Below the pieces are notes generated by a model, which saw nothing but the letters and a program-made list of their open reading frames with translations, made no database searches and was not told the DNA's origin. Below are positions 15,888-23,587 of a stretch of 29,709 nucleotides of DNA, piece after piece (within the stretch, counting starts at the first letter, position 1; every line of letters begins with the position of its first letter). Source of the DNA: DATLFP01 sp035540955. GTDB taxonomy: Bacteria > Actinomycetota > Acidimicrobiia > Acidimicrobiales > CADCSY01. Location of the stretch: the NCBI GenBank assembly GCA_035540955.1, contig DATLFP010000088.1, positions 1-29,709 on the forward strand, in the 5' to 3' direction. Made by a program: the position numbers and the translations under genes.

Positions 15888-16022
15888 GTGTCCGTGCTGA
15901 CGCGGCTGGTCCAGCCGTTCGCCGAGCTCGTGCGATGGGGCGAGCCCTGGGACGTCGAAGACGACGATCCCCTCCTCGAGTCGCCGTGGGGCGGCGAGGA
16001 GCCGGTCAGCCGCTGGAGCTGA
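15888..16022 (+). CDS. Putative small acidic protein (44 aa) between menF and menD
   Basis: GTG to TGA encodes 44 residues: a short amphipathic N-terminal helix (VLTRLVQPFAELVRW) and then an acidic, Trp- and Pro-containing tail (GEPWDVEDDDPLLES, ending VSRWS). There is no signal peptide or transmembrane segment. The case for a real gene is that its start is placed 6 nt after the same TAGAAC hexamer found before the 62-residue gene at 4533, in an AT-rich island with an inverted repeat. Otherwise 15806-16005 would be the largest empty gap in the men region. Its stop overlaps the 3' end of convergent menD by 17 nt. Family not recognised. Confidence 0.5.
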   Translation: MSVLTRLVQPFAELVRWGEPWDVEDDDPLLESPWGGEEPVSRWS

Positions 16023-17616
16023 CCGCCGCCGCCACCGCTCGGTGGATCTCGTCGTGGACGCCGACGTTGGCGTGACGGTCGGTGGGCACCAGCACGACGC
16101 GCACCCCGGTCGTCTCGACGAGCGCGCCCTCCAGGTCGCCGGGCACCGTCACCGTGGTCGAACCGACGCCGTGGGCCGCCGCGAGGGCGCCGAGATCCGC
16201 CTCGTGCGGCGTCCCGAACAGCTGCTCGAACCGCTCCCGGTCGAGCGCGCTCGCCTGCGGCAGGAACGAGAAGATCCCGCCGCCGCGGTTGTCGACGACG
16301 ACGATCGTGAGGTCGACGCCACGGGACGAGAGACCGAGCAGCGCATTGGTGTCGTGCAGGAACGCGATGTCGCCCACCAGCGCCGTGACCGGTTCGCCGA
16401 CGGCGAGCGCGATGCCGGCGGCGGTCGACACCACGCCGTCGATGCCGTTGGCCCCGCGGTTGGCGTAGACGCGCAGCCCGTCGCGCGGGCGGGCGTACCA
16501 CTCGACGTCGCGCACCGGCATGGACGACGCCACGACGAGTGTCGATGCGTGGGCCGCGACCGCTCGAGCGACGAAGGGTTCGGTGATCGCCGGCTGTGAC
16601 GCCAGCACACCGTCGATGGCCTGCTGCGCCTGGTCCTCGGCGGTCGACCACCATCGGCACCACTCGCCGTCGCGCTCGCCGGTGAGCCGCGGCATCGATG
16701 GCAGGAAGGCGGCCGCCGTCCGGTCGGGGTCGACCCACCTCGAGCCCACCACGTACTGGGGGACGTCGAGGCCGGCGAGCCACTCCGCCAGCACCTTCGA
16801 CGCCGGTGCGTCGCCCACGCGGACCACGACTTCCGGCTCGGGCACGGCGCCGCACCGGAGGATCGCGTCGAAGGCACCGATGCTGCCCGGCACGCGGTGG
16901 TGCGACAGTGGGTCGGCCAGGACCGGCCACGGCAGGTCGAGCAGTCCCCCGGCCCCCGGCGCGCCGGCCCCGGCGACGACGAGGCCGCGTCGCTGGGCGA
17001 GCGCTCCCGGCGGCGGCGGCGGCGGGCTCGGCGACGGCGCGGCGTGCCACGGCGCGCCGGCGGGCCGGCCGGGCGGGAGGTCGCCGGGCTCACCCACGAG
17101 CGGGTCGCGGAAGGCGAGGTTGAGGTGCACCGGTCCGGGCGTCGGGCCGGTCGCCTCGAGGTAGGCGCGCGCCGCCAACGAGCGCCACGACCGGCGCGTG
17201 GTGTCGTCGGCGACGCCGGGTTCGGCGAACCACCGAGCGGCGCCGCCGTAGAGATGGGTCTGGTCGATCGTCTGTGGGGCCCCGACCGACTGCAGCTCGG
17301 GGGGTCGGTCGGCGGTGCACACGAGCAGCGGGACGTCCGCTTGATGGGCCTCGACCACCGCCGGGTGCAGCTCGGCGGCCGCCGTACCGCTCGTGCACAG
17401 CAGGACCGCCGGCCGGCGCGACACCTTCCCGATGCCGAGGGCGAGGAACGCCGCGGCCCGCTCGTCGTGGTGCACGTGCACCCGCACCCGACCGTCGGCC
17501 GCCAGCGCCAGCGCCAGCGGCGTCGACCGCGACCCCGGCGCCACAACGGCGTGCGCCACGCCGCTCCGGGCCCACTCGTCGACGACGGTCGCCGCGAACG
17601 TCGCCTGTACCGTCAC
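16006..17616 (-). CDS. menD: MenD, SEPHCHC synthase
   Basis: A ThDP-dependent enzyme of 536 residues that adds the succinyl semialdehyde unit of 2-oxoglutarate to isochorismate. The N-terminal domain has VVAPGSRSTPLALAL and the catalytic Glu in HHDERAAAFLALG, then LLCTSGTAAAELHPAVVEAH. The C-terminal ThDP/Mg site reads ALVGDIAFLHDTNALL followed by VVDNRGGGIFSFLPQ. GTG 17616 is the only sensible start; no -10 element of the local type precedes it. A linker near residue 200 holds six consecutive CCG proline codons (17008-17025). It is divergent from menH and convergent with the 44-residue ORF. Confidence 0.95.
   Translation of the reverse strand: MTVQATFAATVVDEWARSGVAHAVVAPGSRSTPLALALAADGRVRVHVHHDERAAAFLALGIGKVSRRPAVLLCTSGTAAAELHPAVVEAHQADVPLLVCTADRPPELQSVGAPQTIDQTHLYGGAARWFAEPGVADDTTRRSWRSLAARAYLEATGPTPGPVHLNLAFRDPLVGEPGDLPPGRPAGAPWHAAPSPSPPPPPPGALAQRRGLVVAGAGAPGAGGLLDLPWPVLADPLSHHRVPGSIGAFDAILRCGAVPEPEVVVRVGDAPASKVLAEWLAGLDVPQYVVGSRWVDPDRTAAAFLPSMPRLTGERDGEWCRWWSTAEDQAQQAIDGVLASQPAITEPFVARAVAAHASTLVVASSMPVRDVEWYARPRDGLRVYANRGANGIDGVVSTAAGIALAVGEPVTALVGDIAFLHDTNALLGLSSRGVDLTIVVVDNRGGGIFSFLPQASALDRERFEQLFGTPHEADLGALAAAHGVGSTTVTVPGDLEGALVETTGVRVVLVPTDRHANVGVHDEIHRAVAAAVSSSG
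17608..17613 (+). promoter_or_regulatory. -10 element of menH
   Basis: TACCGT followed by 8 nt and then GTG 17622. It lies within the first codons of the divergent menD gene. It predicts a leader of about 2 nt. Confidence 0.5.
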
Positions 17617-17621
17617 GGCCA

Positions 17622-18374
17622 GTGACCCGGTTGGTGCTCGTCCACGGCTTCACCCAGACCGCGCGGTCGTGGGACCCGCTGCTCGAGGGCCTGAGCGGTG
17701 CCGGCCACGAACCCGTCGCGGTGGACGCGCCCGGCCACGGCGCGGCCGCCGACCTGCACCTGGACCTGGTCGAGGGCGGCGCGTGGTTGGCGGCGACCGG
17801 CGGTCGAGCGACCTACGTGGGCTACTCGATGGGGGGCCGGCTGTGCCTGCACGCGGCGCTGGCCGATCCGGTCGCGGTCGAGGGCCTGGTGCTGATCAGC
17901 GCGACGGGGGGACTCGACGACCCCGCGGCGCGCGCGGAACGGCGGGCCGCCGACGGCGCCCTGGCCGACCGCATCGAGGCGATCGGGGTTCCCGCCTTCC
18001 TCGACGAGTGGCTGGCCCAGCCGCTGTTCGCGGGACTCGACGCGGCGGCGCAGGGTCGAACCGAGCGGTTGCACAACACCGCCGCCGGGCTGGCATCGAG
18101 CCTGCGGCTGGCCGGCACCGGCACCCAGGCGCCGCTGTGGGACCGGCTGCGCGACCTCCGGGTCCGCACCCTCGTCGTCGCCGGCGCGCTCGACGCCAAG
18201 TTCGCAGGGCTCGCGGAGCGGCTCGCCTCGACGATCCCCGGCGCCGACCTCGCCGTCGTCGAGGGCGCCGGTCACACGGTCCACCTCGAGCAGCCGGCGC
18301 GGTTCCTCGACGCGCTCCTCCCCTGGCTCGATCATGCCGACAGCCCCAGGCCGGCCGCCAGCAACCCGCCGTAG
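17622..18374 (+). CDS. menH: Alpha/beta hydrolase, probable MenH (SHCHC synthase)
   Basis: An alpha/beta-hydrolase of 250 residues. The oxyanion region is LVHGFTQTARSWDPL, the nucleophile is Ser69 in GYSMGGRL, and the later acid and base are the Asp in AGALDAKF and the His in GAGHTVHLEQPARF. MenH eliminates pyruvate from SEPHCHC to give SHCHC. The GYSMGGRL motif and the position between menD and menA support this over a generic esterase. The open frame runs upstream through menD on the opposite strand, so GTG 17622 is chosen. The 3' end overlaps convergent menA by 43 nt. Confidence 0.82.
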   Translation: MTRLVLVHGFTQTARSWDPLLEGLSGAGHEPVAVDAPGHGAAADLHLDLVEGGAWLAATGGRATYVGYSMGGRLCLHAALADPVAVEGLVLISATGGLDDPAARAERRAADGALADRIEAIGVPAFLDEWLAQPLFAGLDAAAQGRTERLHNTAAGLASSLRLAGTGTQAPLWDRLRDLRVRTLVVAGALDAKFAGLAERLASTIPGADLAVVEGAGHTVHLEQPARFLDALLPWLDHADSPRPAASNPP

Positions 18375-19198
18375 ACCAGCTGGAGCCTTCCCGTGTCGGC
18401 CAGCACCGGGACGAGGTCGCCGCCGGTGGCTCCTGCCGCCACCCGGCGGACCGGGGCCACGAGGAGCGGAAGGGCGACGACCGCGAGGAGCGCCCAGGGC
18501 CGGCGGAGCGCGAGCACCGGCACGGCCGCGAAGGCGGCGATGACCAGGCTGACGTAGAGCACGCGCGTCGGACCGTCGCCCATCCGCACTGCGAGCGTGC
18601 GCTTCCCCGAGGTCGCGTCGGTGGGGATGTCGCGCAGGTTGTTGACCACGAGAAGGGCCGTCGCCACGCTCCCCACCGGCAGCGACGCCGCCACCGCCAG
18701 GCCCCGCACCTCCTCGAGCTGCACGTAGGCGGAGCCGACCGTGGCGACGACTCCGAAGAAGGCGAAGACGAACACCTCACCGAAGCCGTAGTAGCCGTAG
18801 GGCACCGGTCCGCCGGTGTAGAGGTAGCCGGCGGCCAGCGAGGCGGCGCCCACCACCAGGAGCTCGGGACCGACCGCGGCGGTGAGGGCGAGGCCGGCCA
18901 CCACGGCCACGAGGGCGGCGGCCACCGCCGCCCGCTTCACCTGCGCGGCGGTGGCCAGACCGCCCCCGACGAGCCGCACGGGACCGACCCGGCGATCGTC
19001 GGTGCCCCGCTGGCCGTCGGCGTAGTCGTTCACGTAGTTGGTGGCCACCTGGATGGCGAGGGCCACGACCATCGCCGCCCCCGCCCGCCACCAGATGATC
19101 CCGTCGCCGGCACCGGCCGCCGTCGCTGTGCCGACCAGCACCGGCACGACCGCGGCCGGCAGCGTGCGCGGCCGGGCGCCGGCGACCCAGACGTTCAT
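18332..19198 (-). CDS. menA: MenA, 1,4-dihydroxy-2-naphthoate polyprenyltransferase
   Basis: An integral membrane UbiA-family prenyltransferase of 288 residues that joins DHNA to the polyprenyl diphosphate tail. The two Asp-rich motifs are NYVNDYADGQRGTDDRR (near residue 55) and NNLRDIPTDATSGKRTLAVRMG (near residue 190), with several hydrophobic helices around them. ATG 19198 gives the typical start VWVAGARPRTLPAAVVPVLVGT. The longer frame to 19678 is a shadow of menB. It begins 7 nt after the menB stop and is probably co-transcribed with it. Confidence 0.93.
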   Translation of the reverse strand: MNVWVAGARPRTLPAAVVPVLVGTATAAGAGDGIIWWRAGAAMVVALAIQVATNYVNDYADGQRGTDDRRVGPVRLVGGGLATAAQVKRAAVAAALVAVVAGLALTAAVGPELLVVGAASLAAGYLYTGGPVPYGYYGFGEVFVFAFFGVVATVGSAYVQLEEVRGLAVAASLPVGSVATALLVVNNLRDIPTDATSGKRTLAVRMGDGPTRVLYVSLVIAAFAAVPVLALRRPWALLAVVALPLLVAPVRRVAAGATGGDLVPVLADTGRLQLVYGGLLAAGLGLSA

Positions 19199-19205
19199 GA
19201 CCGGC

Positions 19206-20063
19206 TCATGGCCGCCGGGGGAACTTCGAGAAGTCGGGGGGGCGCTTCTCCTTGTAGGCGTCGCGGCCCTCCTGGGCCTCCTCCGACATGTAGAAGAGCA
19301 GGTTGGCGTCGTGCGCCAGCTGCTGCATGCCGGCGAAGCCGTCCTCCTCGGCGTGGAAGGAGGCCTTGAGCAGGCGCAGCGCGAACGGCGACAGGCGCAG
19401 CATCTCCCGGCACCACTCGAGCGTCTCCTCCTCGAGGCGCTCGAGGGGCACGACGGCGTTGACCAACCCCATCTCGAGCGCCTGCTGCGCGTCGTACTGG
19501 CGGCACAGGAACCAGATCTCCTTGGCCTTCTTCGGCCCGACGAGCCGGGACAGGACACTGGCGCCGAAGCCGCCGTCGAAGGAGCCGACACGCGGCCCCG
19601 TCTGACCGAACCGGGCGTTGTCGGCGGCGATGGTGAGGTCGCACACCACGTGGAGCACGTGCCCCCCACCGATCGCATAGCCGGCCACCATGGCGATCAC
19701 CGGCTTCGGCAGGCGCCGGATCTGCACGTGCAGATCGGTGACGTGGAAGCGGCCCACGCCCTGCCGACCGAGGGCGTCCTCGTCGCCGACGTACCCGCTG
19801 TCACCCCGGGCCCGCTGATCGCCGCCCGAGCAGAACGCGAGGTCGCCGGCGCCCGTGAGGATGATGGCGCCGACGTCGGGATCCTCACGGGCGAGCTCGA
19901 ACGCCCTCGACAGCTCGACCACCGTGTGGGGCCGGAACGCGTTGCGCACGTCGGGTCGGTCGATGGTGACCTTCGCCACCCGGACGGCGCTCCCGTCGAC
20001 CACGGCGGTGGTCTCGTACCGGATGTCGTCCCAGTCTCCGATCGGCTCCCAAGTCACGGACAC
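19206..20063 (-). CDS. menB: MenB, 1,4-dihydroxy-2-naphthoyl-CoA synthase
   Basis: A crotonase-fold enzyme of 285 residues that closes the ring of OSB-CoA to DHNA-CoA. Diagnostic blocks are IDRPDVRNAFRPHTV, AFCSGGDQRARGDSGYVG, VIAMVAGYAIGGGHVLHVVCDLTIAADNARFGQTGPRVGSFDGGFGASVLSRLVGPKKAKEIWFL and the tail AYKEKRPPDFSKFPRRP. GTG 20063 is preferred. A TACGGT hexamer lies 8 nt upstream, inside the last codons of the ABC gene, with which it overlaps by 10 nt. The gene may therefore be read both from its own promoter and from the exporter transcript. Confidence 0.95.
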   Translation of the reverse strand: MSVTWEPIGDWDDIRYETTAVVDGSAVRVAKVTIDRPDVRNAFRPHTVVELSRAFELAREDPDVGAIILTGAGDLAFCSGGDQRARGDSGYVGDEDALGRQGVGRFHVTDLHVQIRRLPKPVIAMVAGYAIGGGHVLHVVCDLTIAADNARFGQTGPRVGSFDGGFGASVLSRLVGPKKAKEIWFLCRQYDAQQALEMGLVNAVVPLERLEEETLEWCREMLRLSPFALRLLKASFHAEEDGFAGMQQLAHDANLLFYMSEEAQEGRDAYKEKRPPDFSKFPRRP

Positions 20064-21769
20064 GGCGAGCGACCGTACCGCTCCCCGAGCACGACGACGC
20101 GGTCGGCGCGATCGAGCACCTGCCGCCGGTGGCTCACGATCAGCGCCGTGCGGAACCCGCTCTCGGCCACCCGCGCCCACAGCCGGGCCTCGGTCTCGAC
20201 GTCGAGCGCGCTCGACAGGTCGTCGATCACCAGCAGCTCCGGGCGGCGCACGAGCGCCCGGGCGGCGGCCGTGCGCTGCACCTGGCCGCCCGACAGCCGC
20301 AGGCCGCGGGGCCCGATCATGGTGCCGGTGCCGTCGGGCATGCGCCCGAGATCCTCGTCGAGGCACGTGAGCCACAGCGCCCGGTCGAGGTCGTCGTCGG
20401 GCAGGCCGAGCAGGACCGTCTCGGCCAGCGCCTCACTGAAGAGCCGCGGCACCTGCGGCAGGTAGGCGACGCGCGGTGGCACCAGGACGGTGGCCGGATC
20501 CTCGATCGGCACGCCGTTCCACGTGATCGTCCCCGACTCGCGCGGCACCAGCCCGAGCAGCGCCCGCAGCAGCGTCGACTTGCCCGACCCGACCGGCCCG
20601 GTGACCACGACCAGCTCGCCCCGCCGCACCGTGAAGGCGACGTCGTCGAGCCCGTGATCGGCACCGCGGTGGCGGACGGCGAGACCGTCGACGCGGAGCT
20701 CCTCGAGCCGGTCGTCGAGGGCGCGGTCGACCACGAGCGGCGCCGGACCGTGTCGGAGATGCGTCACCACCGGCGCCGCGATCCCGGCGCGGTCCGTCGT
20801 GTCGACCAGCAGCTCGGCGATCCGGTCGATGGAGACGTCCGCCTGGCGTTGGTAGGCGGAGAGGCGGGCGACCCACTTCGGCACACCCGCGATCACCGTC
20901 ACGTAGCTGGCGAACAGCCCGATGTCGCCGACGCTGAGCTCCCCGCGCCGGAACGCCGAGGCGACGAGGAGCAGGACGATGCCGACGGTGACCTCGCCCG
21001 TGCCGTAGCCGAGCGAGCGGACCAGCTCGCCGCCGAGCTGATCCCGGCGGGCGACCGTGGCCCGCTGAGCGTTGATGGCCCGGAAGCGATCGTGCACCGC
21101 CGACTCGGCGCCCGCGGCCTTGATCGCCTGCACGCCGCCGAAGCTGTCGCCGATGAAGCCGGTGACCCGCGCCGTGGCCTCCCGCGCCGCCCGGCGCCAC
21201 GCCCGCAGCCGGGGCCCGAGCCACCACGACGCCAGCAGCGCGAGCGCCACCGGCACCGACACGCTGAGCCCGGCGATCGGGTCGATCGAGGTCATGATGG
21301 CCACGCCCACCGCGGCGGTGATCGACGCGCCGGCGACGTCGAGCCAGCCGTCGAGCACCATCGCGATGTCGTTGGCGTCGTCGCGGAAGCGGCTCACCGC
21401 CTCGCCCGGCGAGCCCGGCAGGCGCCCGGCCGTGGGCCCGCCCCCGGTGGCCAGCGACTCCAGCGCGTTCACCCGGGGCACCGTCAGCCATCCCACCCAG
21501 GCGCCGTGCCACTGGACGGCGGCCACCACGAGCAACGCCCACCGCCCCACCTCGAAGCCGGCGATCGCGGCCAGTGCCACGCCCAGTCCCCCGCCGTCGC
21601 CGGCCACCACGCTGTCGAGCGCGTGCTTGAGGGCCAATCCGATCGGGATGGGCGCCAGGTGGAAGCCGGTCCACAGCGCGAGCGCGGTCAGGTACGCGAC
21701 CGGCTCGTTCCGGGCGATCCGCCATGCGATGGCCGTCGTGGAGGCCCCCGGCCGTCCCGGCGCGCTCAC
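20054..21769 (-). CDS. ABC exporter half-transporter with degenerate Walker B (subunit 2)
   Basis: A TMD-NBD fusion of 571 residues: membrane domain about 20-310 and nucleotide-binding domain about 350-571. Seen: Walker A GPVGSGKS (391-398), Q-loop Gln439, canonical signature LSGGQ (492-496), Walker B LLVIDD (512-517) and H-loop His547. The catalytic Glu after Walker B is replaced by Asp517, the change found in the degenerate site of heterodimeric exporters. GTG 21769 overlaps the subunit 1 stop (GTGA). The transported substrate is unknown. The gene is located between menE and menB. Confidence 0.9.
   Translation of the reverse strand: MSAPGRPGASTTAIAWRIARNEPVAYLTALALWTGFHLAPIPIGLALKHALDSVVAGDGGGLGVALAAIAGFEVGRWALLVVAAVQWHGAWVGWLTVPRVNALESLATGGGPTAGRLPGSPGEAVSRFRDDANDIAMVLDGWLDVAGASITAAVGVAIMTSIDPIAGLSVSVPVALALLASWWLGPRLRAWRRAAREATARVTGFIGDSFGGVQAIKAAGAESAVHDRFRAINAQRATVARRDQLGGELVRSLGYGTGEVTVGIVLLLVASAFRRGELSVGDIGLFASYVTVIAGVPKWVARLSAYQRQADVSIDRIAELLVDTTDRAGIAAPVVTHLRHGPAPLVVDRALDDRLEELRVDGLAVRHRGADHGLDDVAFTVRRGELVVVTGPVGSGKSTLLRALLGLVPRESGTITWNGVPIEDPATVLVPPRVAYLPQVPRLFSEALAETVLLGLPDDDLDRALWLTCLDEDLGRMPDGTGTMIGPRGLRLSGGQVQRTAAARALVRRPELLVIDDLSSALDVETEARLWARVAESGFRTALIVSHRRQVLDRADRVVVLGERYGRSPCP
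20072..20077 (-). promoter_or_regulatory. -10 element of menB-menA
   Basis: Minus-strand TACGGT, 8 nt, then GTG 20063. It is embedded in the end of the upstream ABC gene. The predicted leader is about 2 nt. Confidence 0.45.
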
Positions 21770-23526
21770 ACGACCACCTCGTCGGCCAGCAGCCCACCGG
21801 TGGAGATCCGCAGCAGCCGGCTGTAGCGGGTCGAGGGATCGGCGGCCAGCACCGCGCGCGGGCCGCGCTCGACGATCTCGCCGTCGTCGATCACCACGAT
21901 CTCGTCGACCTCGTCGAGGGTCGCGAGCCGGTGGGCGATGATCAGCGCTGACCGGCCGGCGAGCAGGGCATGGGTGGCGGCCCCGATGCGGGCCTCGGTC
22001 ACCGGGTCGAGACGGCTCGACGCCTCGTCGAGCACGACCACGTCGGGATCGGCGAGGAAGGCCCGCGCGAACGCCAGCAGCTGTCCCTCGCCGGCCGAGA
22101 GCGAGCCGGACCCGGCGAGGTGGGTGTCGAGCCCGTCCGGCAGGGTCGCCAGCCACGGCGCCAGCCCGACGTCGCCGAGGACCGCGACGAGGCGCTCGTC
22201 GGCCGCAACGTGGGTCCCGAACAGCGTGAGGTTGTCGCGCAGCGACGCGTCGAACAGCTCGACGTCCTGGGTGACCACCGCGATCCGGCGCCGCAGCGCC
22301 TGCACCGGCACCTCACGCACGTCCACTCCGCCCACCCGGACGACGCCGTCGTCGACATCCCAGAACCGCAGCAGGAGGCGGCCCAGCGTGGTCTTGCCGC
22401 TCCCCGTGCGACCGATGACGCCCACGTGGCGTCCGGGCTCCAGCACGAGGTCGATGCCCCGCAGGACCGGCGTGCCGGGCCGGTAGGAGAACGTCACCGC
22501 GTCCAGCTCGACGGTGAGCGGTCCGGACGGCAGGGCCACCCCCGCCCCGTCGGGGATCGACGACTCGGTGGCGAGCATGGTCGCCGCCCGCCGCGCGCCG
22601 GCGAAGGCCTTCTGGAACTCCTTCATCTGCTCGGCGATCCGCTCCAACGGGTGGCGCATCATCTCCGAGAACCGGAACAGGCTGACGACGGCGCCGACGG
22701 TGACCACATCGCTGCGATGCAGCACGAAGCCGAGGGCGAGGATCGACACCGACCCGGCGGCGAAGGCGATCGCCGAGATGGCGTAGGCGCCGTCGCCCCG
22801 CAGCGACGCGTACCGCGCCGTCCGCCAGGCCCGGGCCGAGTGTCCGTGGAGGCGATGCACGGCGTAGGTGCCCGCCCCGTTCGCCCGGAGGTCCTCGAGG
22901 CCTCCGAGGCGCTCCTCGAGGTCGCCGTAGAGCTGCGCGTTGGCCTCCCGCTCGGCCTCGCGGGCGGGGACGGCCGCCGCCCGCTGCCGCACCAGCAGCG
23001 TGGTGCCGAGCACCACCACGGCGAGCAGGACGAGGCCGGCCCGCACGTCGATGGCGAAGGCGACGGCCAGCATGCCGACCACGAGGATGGCGTTGCCGAG
23101 GACCTCCAGCACGACGTTGGCGAAGAAGACGCAGAGGGCCTCGACGTCGCCGTCGATGCGCTCGATGAGCTGGCCCGGGCTGTGGCGGCCGTGCCACCCG
23201 AGATCCAGCCGGAGGGCGTGGTCGGCCAGCTGCTCCCGCAGCCGGTTGCCGGCCCGCCACGACAGCTTCACCGACGACCAGACGACCGCCAGCTGCAGGC
23301 CCTCGGCGGCCAGCGCGGCGCCGATGTAGAGGCCGGCGACCTGGGTGAGGCGGTCGAGCGAGCGCCCGTTGACGGCGTCGTCGACGAAGACGCCGAGGAG
23401 CACCGGCATCGACAGCCGCAGCGCCATGGCGGCCACGAGGACGGCGAGGATGCGCGTCACCGACCGGCGCTCCGGCCGGAGGGTGGCGGCGAGCAGGCGC
23501 GCCGCGGGAGCCGGAGTGCGCGGCAT
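21766..23526 (-). CDS. ABC exporter half-transporter with degenerate signature motif (subunit 1)
   Basis: A TMD-NBD fusion of 586 residues: membrane domain about 22-310 and nucleotide-binding domain about 335-586. Walker A GRTGSGKT (372-379), Q-loop Gln420, Walker B VVVLDE with catalytic Glu501, and H-loop His532 are intact. The signature motif is altered to LSAGEGQ (476-482). Together with subunit 2 this gives one complete ATP site and one degenerate site. The frame extends to 24093 opposite menE; ATG 23526 is chosen because TACCGT lies 7 nt upstream and the N-terminus fits the family. Confidence 0.9.
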   Translation of the reverse strand: MPRTPAPAARLLAATLRPERRSVTRILAVLVAAMALRLSMPVLLGVFVDDAVNGRSLDRLTQVAGLYIGAALAAEGLQLAVVWSSVKLSWRAGNRLREQLADHALRLDLGWHGRHSPGQLIERIDGDVEALCVFFANVVLEVLGNAILVVGMLAVAFAIDVRAGLVLLAVVVLGTTLLVRQRAAAVPAREAEREANAQLYGDLEERLGGLEDLRANGAGTYAVHRLHGHSARAWRTARYASLRGDGAYAISAIAFAAGSVSILALGFVLHRSDVVTVGAVVSLFRFSEMMRHPLERIAEQMKEFQKAFAGARRAATMLATESSIPDGAGVALPSGPLTVELDAVTFSYRPGTPVLRGIDLVLEPGRHVGVIGRTGSGKTTLGRLLLRFWDVDDGVVRVGGVDVREVPVQALRRRIAVVTQDVELFDASLRDNLTLFGTHVAADERLVAVLGDVGLAPWLATLPDGLDTHLAGSGSLSAGEGQLLAFARAFLADPDVVVLDEASSRLDPVTEARIGAATHALLAGRSALIIAHRLATLDEVDEIVVIDDGEIVERGPRAVLAADPSTRYSRLLRISTGGLLADEVVV

Positions 23527-23533
23527 GGCCCGA

Positions 23534-23539
23534 ACGGTA
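23534..23539 (-). promoter_or_regulatory. -10 element of the ABC exporter operon
   Basis: Minus-strand TACCGT, 7 nt, then ATG 23526. The predicted leader is about 1 nt. Confidence 0.6.
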
Positions 23540-23575
23540 CGGCCGCACCCCGGCGCCGTCGTCTGAATTGCGTCG

Positions 23576-23581
23576 TAGGGT
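23576..23581 (+). promoter_or_regulatory. -10 element of menE
   Basis: TAGGGT, six bases (CGCCCC), then GTG 23588, placing +1 on the start codon. It is divergent from the exporter promoter 36 nt away. No -35 is obvious. Confidence 0.62.
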
Positions 23582-23587
23582 CGCCCC

